Source of the DNA: Kipferlia bialata
Taxonomy: Eukaryota; Fornicata
Length of the DNA stretch: 22,298 nt
Assembly: GCA_003568945.1 (NCBI GenBank)
Contig: BDIP01000297.1
Coordinates: forward strand, 1 to 22,298
Reading direction: 5' to 3'
Below, piece after piece: positions 1 through 15,571 of this stretch. The number at the start of each line of letters is the position of its first letter. Position 1 is the stretch's first letter. The notes beneath the pieces are model-generated. The model saw only the letters and a list, made by a program, of their open reading frames with translations, did not search any database and was not told where the DNA came from. The translations under genes and the position numbers were made by a program.

Positions 1-33
1 TGTATATATATATAGTGTATGACTGAAGCAGAC

Positions 34-179
34 AGTGGCTGTCACAGGTACAGAGTATATACATATGTATATATATATAGTGTATATAATATGATATATA
101 TATATATATATATATATACGAGAAGCACACAGTGGCTGTCACAGGCCCCTACTACCCCTCTGCTGTGCTTGACACTCTA
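34..179 (+). repeat. two echoes of the exon 1 start
   Basis: Copies at 34-47 (follows CAG, ends at GTACAG) and 133-179 encode V-A-V-T and VAVTGPYYPSAVLDTL, against VTLDISDPYYPSAVFDTL in exon 1. The second runs into a TA tract. The different first residues suggest a paralogous source. Confidence 0.65.
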
Positions 180-246
180 TATATACATAGTGTATATATA
201 TATATATATATAGTCTATATATATAACTGTATACCCCTAACCTCAG

Positions 247-345
247 TGACCCTTGACATCTCCGACCCCTACTACCCCTCTGCCGTGTTTGACACTCTGC
301 CGGTGCCCACATCTGACCAGGGGGCACCTAGAGGAGTATCCATAG
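247..345 (+). CDS. exon 1 (first visible whole exon)
   Basis: Residues 1-32, containing DPYYPSAVFDTLPVPTSDQG. The 3' splice site is CTAAC-CTCAG and the 5' site GTATAT. It begins with 2 nt of a split codon, so an upstream phase-1 exon lies left of the window, and it ends in phase 1. Chosen over the similar copies at 34-47 and 133-179 because only this one has both splice sites and an open frame leading into exon 2. Confidence 0.75.
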
Positions 346-3300
346 GTATATACAATACACACATATATGTATTCATATATATTGGAGATAGAGAGAGAGA
401 GAGATATTGTCTGTGCCCACATCTGACCAGGGGGGTATCATTATAGATATGTGCATTATGTGTAGATATATTATATGTACCACCTGTATGTATTAGACAT
501 ATGTATTAGACACATGTATTTATTGTATATGTGTGTATAGAGGGGGACATAGAGACTCCTAGCCAGGGGGCACCCAGGGGGGACAGTATAGATTCAATGT
601 ATGCATATTTGTTGTTGTAAACACTTACTAGGCCTAGTAGTTGTATATATATCCTTGCTCACCCCCAGCCTCTGTCTCCCTATCATATCCCCATGCACTA
701 TATTCATTCATGTATAGGTGTAAGTCCATAGTATGTATAGTGTCACATCTCACCCCCAGCCTCTGTCTCTCTGTCATATCCCCATGCCGCTGTGTCGCTG
801 GGTGTGTATGGAGTGGCCATGTACACACACACCGCCAGCACATCTACACAAGCATCGAGTAATCTACGCGATTATGACACTGCCTGGGTGGTTGAGACTG
901 TCCTCACCCATGCCTCCTGCACCCCTGACTCTGCCGTCCCATACTGCTATGGGGACTATGGCACCAATGTCTCTGTGACACGGGGGGGAGGGGCAGTGTT
1001 CCACAGTGATGAGTGCATTGAGCTGGAGGTATATATAGTACATATAGTATATATAGAATATATACACATATATATATAATGGTATGTATATATATGTACC
1101 AAGTGTCACAGTGACACAGGGTATGCAGTATGTGCATATGTATATACGCTGCATACTATAATACTATCAGTGTATATACACACATACTGTATGTCATCAA
1201 TTGTGTAACCCCAGAACACTGATGATGACTTTGAGCAGTAACGGTGTATATTGAACATACATGAATATATAATAATGTATAATATGTATATGTATATATG
1301 TATACACATCATAAAGGTGTGATACCAATGCTGACACCAGAGCACTGACGATGACTTTGAGCAGTACGGGTGTGTCATCACGGCCAACAGGTACCGTATG
1401 TGTGTATATACACTATATATAGTATGTAGCATATGGTGTATATAGATACATATACTATATAGGCATCTGATGCATTGGAGTATGGGTGTGTCATCACGGC
1501 CAGCAGGTATATGCATTGTATATATATATATATATATATTCTTATATACTATATATATATATATATATATACTATATGTATATGTCATCACGGCCAGCAG
1601 GTATGGAAGTATGTATATATATATGTAGTATGTATAGGGATAGGTATGGATGTGTATGAAGGTACACATGTATCTCTGTCAATCTATAGATACTATATTG
1701 GTGTGTGAACCATAGAATAGTATGATGTGCTGCAAAATTGCAAATCTGAGGGAAACTACCAGAGGTGAGATGTGTACCATATAATGCAGTGTTATGTATG
1801 CTATTCTCTTTACTGACCTCAGGGACACCAACAGTGGCCAATGGGTCATGACTTGTGTTGATAGAATGTGTATATATATACCTTTAGTGTGTATATAGGA
1901 TGTATGTAGTAGGTATGTATATATATATATATATATATACCTTTAGTATCTACTATACTCCTGACTGGCCAGTGGGCCATGACTGGTGTTCTATATGCAC
2001 TGTATATAGTATATATTTACACATTATGTATATGTGAACGCGTACCCAGTCTAGGGACAATGTTCTATATGCACTGTATATAGTATATATATATAAATAT
2101 TTCGTACCCACTCTAGGGACAGCAGTGGAGAGTGGGCCATGACTGGTGTATATATACACTATATATACACTATATATATATATATATGGTATAGTATTAG
2201 TTACCCACTCTAGGGACAATGTTCTATATGCACTGTATATAGTATATATATATATGTATCGTACCCACTCTAGGGACATCAGTGGAGGGTGGGCCGTGAC
2301 TGGGGGTGTGCAGTCCATGCTGTACAAGCTACTGATGGCTGATGGGACCGACATGCTGATGTACTTGGATGAGGGGACAGTGCTGGCTGGGGTGGGGACA
2401 GCAGGTATATACTAGTATATATACTAGTACATGTGGGTACATGGATGTGTGTATGATTATTTGTATACACCTCCTGACCCCCCAGACATATATGGCGCCG
2501 TGGCCCTGTCTGTCCAGCCTGATATATATATATATATATAGACATATACATATATATATATATGTATAGATAGATATATATAGACTGACCCAGACATATA
2601 TGGCGCCGTGGCCCTGTCTGTCCAGCCTGATGCACCCACCCTGCCTGTGTCAGTGTATGCAGCACCAGCCAGTATTGCATTAGGTATAGTATATAGTGTA
2701 TATAGGAGGGTCTGGAGGGTCTCATTCAGTCATGTCTCTCTCACACACACTCTCTCTCTCTCGTTATATATGTATTCTATTAGTATACTTACACAAGACA
2801 CACAGAGTCTCTGTCTATATGTGAATATGAATGCATATCTCTAACCCCCAGGCCAGTCCATGCTGGAGGGTCTCAAGCTGTCCTTCTCAGACAGTGCTGG
2901 ACAGGCAGTGTATGACCCGAGTGCCACGGTGATAGTGACCATTCCAGGTATATACTGTTACTGTGTCCCACTATACAACAACCATGTTCACTTGGTATAT
3001 ACTCGTTTGTATATCCTTGCCGTGTATGACCCATCTGCCACCGTGATAGTGACCATTCCAGGTATACATATGATATATATTACTCATACTATATGACTCT
3101 AGGGACTGTGTCTGAATAGTGTGTATACTATATACTCTCTTATATGTGTGTATGACCCATCTGCCACAGTGGAAGTGACCATTCCAGGTACGCTATAAAT
3201 ATTCTCTAGCTATTTGCCATTTGTGTATGCGTATAGTGGACTCTACTCCTAGGTTCCACACACCCCATACACCGTTCTTACGCTCATGTGTGTGAAGATG

Positions 3301-4495
3301 TGTGTATATATGTACATATTCCCTTACATATACCCTCACTCCAGGCGGCAACGCGTCCAGTGACAATGTACTAACCCCACAAATAGAGAATCACATGTAT
3401 ATTTATGGACACACACATATATATACATGGATCTAGGTATTTATATATGCCCATATTCCATGACCCAAGGTGGCACCTCGTCCAGTGACATATATATATA
3501 CATATACATATACATATATATATATATATCATGTGCCCTGACCCCTCAGGTGGCACCTCGTCCAGTGACTCTGTCCTCTACGCCCAGGCCGACCCTACCC
3601 TGCATGCATACACAGTGCCACCTCTGGTATGATATATATAGAGAGATAGAGAGGGATAGAGTAATACACATACACACACACACATATATATATATATATT
3701 TAAATCTATATATATATACATATGCATGCACAGTGCCACCTCTGGTATGTGATGTATAGAGAGACAGGGAGATGGATAGATGGGCAGATGGATAGTTGTA
3801 TAGATAGACAGATACGCAGTGCCACCTCTGGTATGTGTATATATGTCTATATATGTGTATGTTGACTGTGTGTATATTGATATAGCTTGATGGCTGTTGT
3901 CGTGATGCAAGTTTCTATACTCTAGATCCACTGTCTACAATACCACGTTTCTCTCTCGATCTATGAATACCTCTTCTCTCACCCCTTAGATCCTTGACTA
4001 CACCTCTGTCAACAGTCTGGGTGCACAGGTGGATCTGGGGGTCACCTTCTATGGGGTCACAGGTATACATGTATGTATATGTATATATATATATATACAT
4101 TGTAGTGGAGTGCCATGTATATGTATATATATGTATGTATATATATATAGTGGTCACCTTCTATGGGGTCACAGGTATATACTATATAGTATACTATCAC
4201 TGTATATATAATATACAGTGATATACTGTGATATACATCTATTGGGAGAGGTGGATCTGGGGGTCACGTTCTACGGAGTGACAGGTGGGTGTGTATACAT
4301 AGGGTGTATTCTATGGAGTGACAGTATTGGTCTTTGGGGTATACTACTCTCTGACAGGTATAAACTATATAGTATACTATCACTGTATATTATATATACT
4401 GTATATACATCTATTGGCCTTTGGTATATACACTACTCTCTCTAAGCCTCTATATATAGTCACTTATACTCGGCACTGAGTCCATCTATACGTTC

Positions 4496-4530
<35 letters not shown>

Positions 4531-4955
4531 ACATGTATACTAACCACAGGCACTGAGTACATCTGTGACCTCAGTGTCCAGACTGACCTGACCTTTCTCT
4601 CTCTCTCTTTCTCTCTCCCTCCCCCCCTCTCTCTCTCATATACCTTACTGCTGCTTACCCTCCAGGCACTGAGTACATCTATGACCTCAGTGTCCAGACT
4701 GACCTCACTGTCTCCCTCACCACCACATGTGGCAAGACAGGGGGGGTCAGCATATACCCCTTGTACCAGGGTGGGTATATACACACTAGTGTAGAGTGAA
4801 TACTATATACGCTGTACTCTAGGATATATCTTCTACATGTGGCAAGACTAGGGGTTGTGGCAGTATATCCACTGTACCAGGGTGAGATGTCTGTACTAGC
4901 ATGTTGCATCTGTATTGTCTCTCACGCATTACCTCAGACTCCACCGTATACTCTG

Positions 4956-4999
<44 letters not shown>

Positions 5000-6365
5000 C
5001 TAATCGCTAGATAGCTCTCTGGACTCCACACCCACTGTCTACTCTCTCTCTCTCTCTCTACCATTCCTATGCCCCTGACCCCTCAGACTCCACCCTTGAC
5101 TCGACACCCACTGTCTACTCAGTCACCCTGACCAATGAGTACGGGGCAACAATAATGGATGGGAGACAGGTATGTGGGGAATGTGTTATATACACGCATA
5201 CTATCATGTCTGTCATGTGTATATATAGGTGTTGCATGGTATACCACTCTATATAGTTATATAGTGATATATATGAATAGTTATATAGTATACCACCGAC
5301 TAACCCCATTGTCCTGTCTACTATGTGTGGTTCACTTTCTATGTTACTCTTGAGGTGTACTATATACTATATGCTATATACTATATACTATATACTATAT
5401 ACTATATGAGCACTATGGCCACTAATCCACCAGGTCCAGATAGGCCTGTCTGACTCTGCCATGTGTGACATGGCATGGGATGCAGACACACTGGCATACA
5501 GTGCCACCCTCACATGCACAGGCAGGGGATGTTCATGTATACATGCTGCTGATGATTTCTACGTTGATCTTCCCACACACACCCTCACCCTCCAGACGGT
5601 GACTCTCTCCACGTGGCTGTGTACTATGCTGGGTCATCATACAGGGTGGAGGAGAGGTATGGGCATTTATACTGCACTATAATATAAATATACAGAATAC
5701 ATCATGTGATTATTATGTGATAGAAGCCTCTATACAGTTGGGAAGGGTTCATTGTTACTACAGATCCACTTCTCTCACGTCACTTCTTTAGTGTAACTCA
5801 CACTCAGCGGATATACATTTTATATATATATATACGACTATACTCTATATGTGTATTTACTTAGATTATAGTGTATAGTATAGAGTGTGTATAGTTCACC
5901 CTAGGCTCCACTACTCCTCCCCCGTGACCTCTGCCCGTATATATATATATATATATGTATATGTATATGTATATATTTATATATATATGTATATTGATTA
6001 TAGTATATATAGTCTATATATACTACGTATACTCACTCCCAGGCTCCACTACTCCTCCCCCGTGACCTCTGCCCGTGTGTCCCCTGATAGCTGTCAGCTC
6101 TACATGCCCACCACATTCTGTGCACACCTGTCAGACAGTCAGGGTAAGTACTACATGTATAGTATATATATATATTGTTGTATTAGTATATATTGTCCGA
6201 TAGTCAGGGTAAGTATTATTATTCATATGTATCCATTGGATGAGTATACATGTATGAGTATACACCCTGTGCACACCTCTCAGATAGCCAGGGTAGGTAT
6301 GTGTATAGTGTATATATACACATTCTGTATCTATATATATTATACATATACATTATACATTGAGG

Positions 6366-6407
<42 letters not shown>

Positions 6408-9278
6408 TTGTCGATTAATCCTCTTTTAGTAGTGTGTATGTTGTGTATCTATATTCTAGCAGTACCAGGCCACATGATCGGTGGTGACCTTGCCTCCCCA
6501 TCCACACTCCTGTATAGTATATGTATATATTCATATACATACAATAGTATAATATCATCAGTTATGTATGTCAATACAAATATAAATATAGATTCATAAC
6601 CCCAGGCCGCATGATTGGGGGTGACCTTGCCTCGCCCTCCCTCCAGTTCAGTACCAGTGGGCAGGCACAGACAACAGAGGCAGAGGTGTGGATGTATATA
6701 CATATACATATATATATACATGTGTATATATATGATATATATATATAATATACTATACATGCTAGTACAAGGGGACAGGCACAGACTACAGTGGCTGAGG
6801 TGAGTATGTATATACATATACATATATATACATGTGTATATGTATGATATTCATTATATATACATATGGTGGATATATATACATATACACATATATATAT
6901 TTACATGTGTATATATATGATATTTATTATATATACAGACAACAGTGGCTGAGGTATTTTTGTATTCTTATATGAGAAGATGTTTTCTCTACACTGGCGT
7001 GTTGGATTTCCATGTTCTGACTATTTCATATACTCATCTTCCATAATGTAGATATATATACATACTGATCCATCTCACACTTCCAGTGGGATGAGTATGC
7101 CCATGCCTACTGTGCTATTACCTGTACTCTCCTCAGTCATTAGTGCATTATATATATATATGCGTACTGTATCCCTCTAACCTCCAGTGGGATGAGTTTG
7201 CCCATGCCTACTGTGCCATACTGGTACCCGAGCACAGCCACACGGATGATGCTGATAGTGTGCTCTCTATACAGGTATGGACATATGTAAATTATACTGT
7301 GTATAATATTACTCATCTCTCCAGGTCCGGTACGATGGAGATATGTATATATTATTGTCTATACTACTATTATATACTATATGTATATATATAAGTCTAT
7401 CCTACTCAGTGTTCAGGTCCTGTACGAGGGTGTAGTCAGTGAGTGTCTCATCTATAGCATACAGTATATAGACATATGCTTTGAGTCACAGATACTTAAC
7501 ATCCAGGTCCTGTATATATATATATATATATATCTGCATATATTCTCCAGACCTCCGACTTGGAGCAAAAAGCCAGTTTAGTTTAGAATGTTATACTTAT
7601 CTCTCCAGGTCCTTATATATATGTATATGTATGCATATGCTCATCTCTCCAGGTCCTGTACGAGGGTGCAGTCATTGGCCACAGTGATGTGACAGTGTAC
7701 GATGCACTGGAGGGGGTGTCAGTGCACACACCGTCAGGTACGACACTCTACATATATACACACATATATATGTATATTCTATGCCCTTTTGCCCAGCCAA
7801 TGACCCCTTCCACTCTGGTGCCATGTGTACTCTTCTAGTATATACACATTATTGCCTATGTATATACCCATTTCTATTCAATTGTATGTACCGTATATAT
7901 GTATACTAACCTCCAGCCAATGACCCCTTCCGGTCTGGTGCCATGTGTGCCCACTCAGACCTGATGTTCATAGTGGACGCAGCCAGTGCCAAGGTATACA
8001 TATAGTATTAGTATATGTATATGTATATAGGTGTATATTAATATATACATATATCTGTAACCATATCTCTATATATGTACATGTACCATATATATATATA
8101 TATATATCATATGCAGCTAGTGCCAAGGTATACATGTATACATATATACATGTACCATACATATATATATATATATATATCTGCCTCTTAGGTCCGTGTA
8201 TAGGGTCTCCACCCACACCGACCCAGTCTTCTACACCCTTATGTATCTATCACATATGTACATGTATACTATATATCCAACCCCAGGTCCGTGTGTACCG
8301 TGTCTCCACCCACACCGACCCTGTCTCCTACACCCTTCTGTCAGAGGCTGACCTACTGACAACGGAGGGGTCATACAGTGAGTATGATACTGTCAGGTAA
8401 GCATTACCTTTGAATAGTGACTCTCTCTCTCTCTCTTACTCTAGCATATCCTATGACCCCTCCTCCTCCTACCTCGCTGTGGGTATCTCTCTCTATATAT
8501 ATATCCCTCTCGATATATATCTCCCTCTCTCTACATATATACCCATCTTACCCTAGCATATCCTATGACCCCTCCTCCTCCTATCTGGCTGTGGGCAGGT
8601 CAGGCATGGTAGGGGACAACGGGGCATACATGTACAGACTGGACGATGGAGGTAAGAGCTTATGCAGAAATGTATATATATATATATATGTATATGTATT
8701 GGCATGGCAGGGGACAAACGGGCATACATGTACAGACTCGATGACTCAGGTACCGATGTATATCCTAGCCACACACACACACATATATATATATATATAG
8801 TACACAGTGTATATATAGTAGTTGTGTGGGCATGTGGTAGGGGAGTGCAGGCTGGACGATGGAGGTATGGACTGCTACACTCATACACAAGTGTATGACC
8901 TCCCCTATCTTCATCTGACCCCTAAGCCCTCCACCTCGTTGTGCGTCTATCCCACTCTGTATATATACAGTGTATACACATATATATACTTATCTATGTA
9001 TTTATGTATATATAATATCTCTCACCCTCTAGCCACCCTCCACCCCGTTGGGTGTCTTGGTCACTCCGATTATACATATAGTGTATCTTTATATGTGTAT
9101 ATATATACCTATATGCATATACAGTATCCTTACCCCCAGCCACATTGCATCCTGTTGGGTGTCTGGCCCACTCTGATGGTAACAGCCACGACTCAACTGG
9201 GCTGGTGGCCATGGAGAAGGGTACGGTATCTATGATATATAGTCATGCATATAGTATAGATATTGATATATATATATG

Positions 9279-9311
<33 letters not shown>

Positions 9312-11863
9312 ACTGGGCTGGTGGCCATGGAGAAGGGCATGATACAGTACATGACAGACACATACATATATGTACAGATTCATATATATATATGTACATA
9401 TATACATACATATATACATATATGTACATATATACATATATGTACAGATACATTCAGAGACTGCTTGTATGTACAATATACGCATACTCTCACTGACACC
9501 AGGTGTCCTAGTGATTGCCATGTCATACTCTGTATGTATCAAGTGTATATACATATATATATGATATGGTATATATGTTATATACATATATATATATACT
9601 CTCACTGATATCAGGTGTCCTAGTGATTGCCATGGACAACGGGGCCACCATATACGGCCTGGAGGATGGGGTATGGGGACTCAAGCAGGTGCTGTACCAT
9701 ATTGCATAAATAGATATATTTATATATATGACCATACTTGTACCTATATCTTAATAGGGTATAGTATATACGGCCTGGAGGATGGGGTATGGGGACTCAA
9801 GCAGGTATCACTACTGAGCTATGCTCCATATGTATATATATAGAGGTGTATGAATAGTGCTATTGTATTTACGGACTGGGGAAGCAGGTATGGTCATAGT
9901 TACAATGATTAGTCATGTATTGTACTGGTAAATGTATGTGTGGAGTCATAGCAATGCCCTAACCCCCAGGAGATTGTGGTTGACCTGGGCCCGTACTATG
10001 TGCAGCCATGGGTGGACACAGATGGGGAGACAATTGTGATAGGTATATATATACATGCACATATACATATATATATATAATATACATATATGCCATGGGT
10101 GGACACAGATGGGGAGACCATTGTGATAGGTATGGACATATATTGAGAGAGAGTGTGTATATGTATACAAGTATGTATGTATATGAATGGTATAGCCATG
10201 GGTGGACACGGACGGGGATACTATAGTGATAGGTATAGTAGGGATCATATATAGGTATATATATGGTGACTTCTATCGGTGTAGAGTCACAAGACTCAGT
10301 ATCGGTATGAATAAATAGATACACACTTACACCAGGTGTCACGTACTACCACCATGTGCTTGTGTACAGTAGGGACGCTGATACACACATGTGGGCACTC
10401 AGCGATACGGTATGCGTTGGTGCAGTACACTACATATTGTGATTAGACACATTCTCTTGTGCCTCTTGTTGTATTGACATGTGGGCACTCAGTGACACGG
10501 TGAGTGTATTGAGAGTGCACTCTTTCTCTTTCTCTCTTTCTCTCTTTACAGTATAATATATGTTGTTGAATACTCTTGCACTAGTGTATGAATAGTCATT
10601 CGTGAATACACATTTATGTTTGGGATAGTGGAGTCTTACCTGTCTTACCCTCAGTTGGTTGACCCCTATCTGACCTGGAACACAGGCTATGGGGAGATAG
10701 TGGCAGTGGACAGGTATACATAGTGCGTGTATACACTAAATATTGTATTTGATAGTTAGATATATTATATATAGTATTATATATAGCACAGGCTATGGGG
10801 AGATAGTGGCGGTGGACAGGTGTGTATGTATACTATGTATGTATAGTATGTATACTATGTATGTATAGTATATACTGATATGTATAAATATGATATGATT
10901 GTGTGTGTATTCCATGATCTTTATATGCAGAGATAGTGGCAGTGGACAGGTACTGATATATATATACAAATATATATACATATATATATATATGTGTGTA
11001 TGTATAGTATGATTGTGTGTATGCATATCGACATATGGAGAGATAGTGCCAGTGGCCAGGTGTGTATATATACTATATATAGTATATACTGATATGTATA
11101 TATATGATATGATTGGGTTTATACATCATGATGCATATATGGCGAGATAATGGCAGAGTCATACACTGATACATGTATATACAGTCAGTGAACACTACAA
11201 TGCAAAGATATATTATTTATATGTGTACTGCTGACCATCCAGGGACATCATACTTCTAGTCACCATGCCCATTTGTAGTATTCATGTACTATACACACAC
11301 CTCTATATTCTAACTATTCGTGCATATATATATACATGTATGTAGTATACTGACCATCCAGGGATATTATTCTTGTCACCAACCGCTATGCCCCTCTGGC
11401 AGCATGGGTTATAGTCATATATATTCATATATATATCCATATATATTCTTATGTATATTATGTACATATAGATGTAGACATTGATATAGATATATACTTA
11501 TGTATATTATGTACATATAGATATAGACATTGATATTGATATATACTTATACTCAGGGACATCATCCTGGTCACCAACCACTATGCCCCCTCTGGCAACT
11601 TTGATATCACAGGGCCTCCCATGTATGTGTACACTAGGGATGCAGACTCCCTAAGTAAGGGAGAGAGAGAAAACGAGTATCTTAGAAAGGGAGGGAGAGA
11701 TGGAGAGAGTGAGACTGACGGTGACTGCGGGTGGACCCTTACCACCATGTATGTGGGCCCATCCAACAACCAGTTTGTGTACTCTACCATAGAGGTGGAG
11801 GATGGGACCATCCTGATCACGGACAAGTATGGGTGGGAGGTATGCGTATATATGTATATATAT

Positions 11864-11903
<40 letters not shown>

Positions 11904-13465
11904 GGACGATCTTGATCACTGACAAGTATGGGTGGGAGGTGGGTGTGGCATGTATATCTGATACTGAGATGGATATATATATATATATATATGTATGGGT
12001 GTGTGTGTGTGTGTGTGATGACCGACACTGCTATCAATAGCAATAGCACAAGAATAGTACTCACCCCCATGTCCATGTGTACACTCCTATTTGTATTGAT
12101 AACTGTAATACGTAGGTGTATATATATTATGAAGTATATATTATATCATATATATATATATATAATAATACGTAATATGTTCCACTGACCCTCAGATCCA
12201 TGTGTACACCCTGTCTCCAATGGACAACACTCTGGTGCAGGTGGGTGTATATATACATAGTATATATATGTATAGTGCCCTGTCTCCAATGGACAATATA
12301 TATATGTGTGTATATATATATATAGTATATATATAGTATATGTATATAGTATGTACACTCTGGTGCAGGTAGGAGTAAGGACATTTGTGTATGTACTAGT
12401 GTATGTATATACGAGTGTAAGTATGTACACCCTGGTGCATGTAGGAGTATATATATACATATATATGTATTCACATATATGTATACACATATATATAGTA
12501 TTAATATATATATACATATATTTTATGTGCATGGTGCAGGTTTAGGTGAACGTAGCCAATAGGTGGCATGTACACATTCAACAAGACACTGGTACTGGAA
12601 GGAGTATAGTTATAGTATAGTAGCACGTACCCTAATGAGTCGGAAACTCTATTCATTATCTGTATACCCTTTATTCAGATTGAATGACACGACACTTTAC
12701 TATTCTTTGTCAATGTATTGGTGCCATATACATATGTATCATCATTCCGATATATATATATATGTATATGTATAATGCCAGGTCCGCACCCTGTCGTACG
12801 ATGGCTCAGAGCCAGGCCACTCCACATACACATACTTTGGACACCAGGCTGCATTCAGCGGGGAGACGGTGTATGCAACAGGTATATATATACTTGATAA
12901 TGTATAGATAACATATATCATCTGTTTACTATGCACTATATGTTTTGCGGCGTTCAGGTGGGAATACAGTGTATGCCACAGGTATGGGTATATATATATG
13001 TACTATATATATGTACTATATATATGTACTATATATATGTACTATATATATGTGTTATATGTATAGTACTATATGTATAGTACTATGTAGTATACTCTGG
13101 AATCCTAAGTCCGGCTTAGCCGATACCAAATACTGTACACTGTTTACATATTCATTGTATACATATATATGTATTTTCCTAACCCCATATATATATGTAT
13201 ACTATATCCCATATCTATATGTATACTATAGACAGTGTAGCTTCCTGACCCCATCGCTGTCTTCACCGAGACCCTTGATGCCCCTGTCTCTATATTAACT
13301 AGTGTATACACTGTATAGTATATACTATATATATATAGTACTGCATGCATCTAACCCCCAGCCGTACTGACCGACACCGTTGACGCCCCTGTGTCCATAG
13401 TCACACTGTACAGTGGACCCAGCACAGGTATATATACATATATATTACATGTACATATATATATA

Positions 13466-13496
<31 letters not shown>

Positions 13497-15533
13497 GCTG
13501 GATACAGTGGACCCAGCACAGGTAAAGAGAGTGATGTAGTGTATACATACACACACACATATATATATATATATGAAGAAAGAGAGACATATCCGTCTCC
13601 CGCCACCGTCCATTTCACAGACACAGTTGTACTCTCTCTCTCTCTCTCCATACATATATATTGATAGAGTCTATCTAATATCAGCTGTCGTGTCTGACAT
13701 ATCCGTGTCCCCCTCCACTGTCCATTGTTCAGACCCATCTGTCACATTCACAGTGACACTACTAGACGAGGATGGGGATATAATCCAAGAGGTATGTATA
13801 TATATTTGTGTGTGTGTGTATGTATATACATGTGTATGCGTGTTCAGACCCATCTGTCATATTCACAGTGACACTCCTAGACGAGGACGGGGATGTGATT
13901 CAGGAGGTACTAGTATATGGATATTGATACTAGTATATGGATATCATACTCTATATCATAGAAGATTGATATATTGATACTAGTATATGAATATATGCAT
14001 AGGGTACACGGTGGTCTCACCCCTAGGACCTCACCTCCCGCCTCACCTTCAACTGGATGTGCACCATACTATATACACACAATATATATATTTACTATAT
14101 ACTGTATAATACTGTCACAATATATATATGCTATATACTGTATGCTCTATAGTAATGACCTAACCCACCAGGACCTCACCCCCCGCCTCACCTTCAACTG
14201 GATGTGCACCATACTATTTACACGATATACACTACATATACTATACACTATATACTATATACAACACTAGTGCCCCCTAACACACTAGGATCTGACCCCC
14301 CACCTCACCTTCAACTGGATGTGCACGATGTATGACCCATCGAGTGTAGTATACGACACAGAGATATGCACATACACTGTGGTGTATGGTGATGCAACAG
14401 GTATTGTAGACATATACATTTGTATATGTGTGTATATATGATATAATTGTGTATACATGTATGACCCATCGAGTGTAGTATACGACACAGAGACATGTGC
14501 ATACACGGTGGTGGATGGTGATGCAACAGGTATTCATTTACTATGCATTCACTGTCTATACACTGTATACACACAATATATGACCCAAAGAGACTGTCAC
14601 AGGTTGTGTACACATGTAGCTGTGTATAGTGCATGTAGTATAGCGTATAGTACCTATTTCTTTCCCTTGCATTTCTACCTCCCACCACAGTCTTTGAGAT
14701 TACATATACGCACAAGTGAATACATATACTTAGATACGTTGCACATATATATATGTACCCCCCCCCCCCAGTCTGCACTGCCAGTGTGGGCGTGTCTCTC
14801 TCTCTCTCTCTATCCATATATATATACTCTACCCACTGTATACACACATACACACTCATATGCAATAGTCATAGTGTATATGTGTCTATATACATGGTAC
14901 ACATACCTATATCATAGAGAGTATACATATATATATTCTTACATGTATATATGTGTCTATCTCCCACCCCAGTCTGCACTGCCAGTGTGGGCACCACCCA
15001 CATATATACATATATGTATAATGAATGCGCATACGACGAGTATCATTCCCCTTGTACCCTCATTATCTCATACCCCAGTCTGCACCGCCTATATCATAGA
15101 GTGTATATATATATATATATACACTTATATGTATATATGTGTCTATCTGATACCCCAGTCTGCACCGCCAGTGTGGGCTCCAGCTACTTTGGTGTGTACA
15201 TTGAGAGTCAGACAGCAGAGGGGTTCAACCTGTCACAGAGCGGGTGAGTATAGTATATATGCTATTATTATATATGTATATATATGTGTGTGTGTGTGTG
15301 TGTGTATGTGTATATGTCTATGGAGCTAATGGGTTCAACCTGTCACAGAGCGGGTACGGAGATGTGTCTATATATGTCTGTAGATTTGAGTGCTAGCTGT
15401 GAATGTGTCTAGTAATCTCACCCTCATTACCAAGGTCCCCTTGCCTGTGGGGTAGACTGATGTATCTCTTTCTCTCTCTACATATACTTATATTGACTCT
15501 CTGTCCACAGTTTCCATGCCTGTTGAGTTCAGT

Positions 15534-15571
<38 letters not shown>

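Noticed and set aside
1-47. A first exon ending at 47 with GTACAG
   Set aside because: The segment looks like an echo of the exon 1 start; the frame is closed just upstream and no clear exon body is seen.
19-213. Many open frames rich in Tyr-Ile repeats on both strands
   Set aside because: They are translations of TA microsatellites, cross splice sites, and show no conserved pattern.
864-1154. Minus-strand reading frames such as 864-1154 and 4464-4784
   Set aside because: They are the complements of real exons plus repeat tracts; no splice or codon pattern supports them.
5434-5656. Exons 11 and 12 as one uninterrupted exon
   Set aside because: It stays open, but the second half (WLCTMLGHHTGWRR) loses the beta pattern; a 59-nt intron with good sites restores AVYYAGSSYRVEE and the correct phase into exon 13.
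10786-11059. Regularly spaced short repeats as a CRISPR array
   Set aside because: The repeats are exon 24 ends with donors, of unequal length and spacing, in a spliced eukaryotic gene.
14027-14400. Echo arrays as Dscam-like mutually exclusive exons
   Set aside because: Nearly all echoes lack one splice site and run into stops in TA tracts, so they cannot act as cassettes; 17445-17469 is the notable exception.
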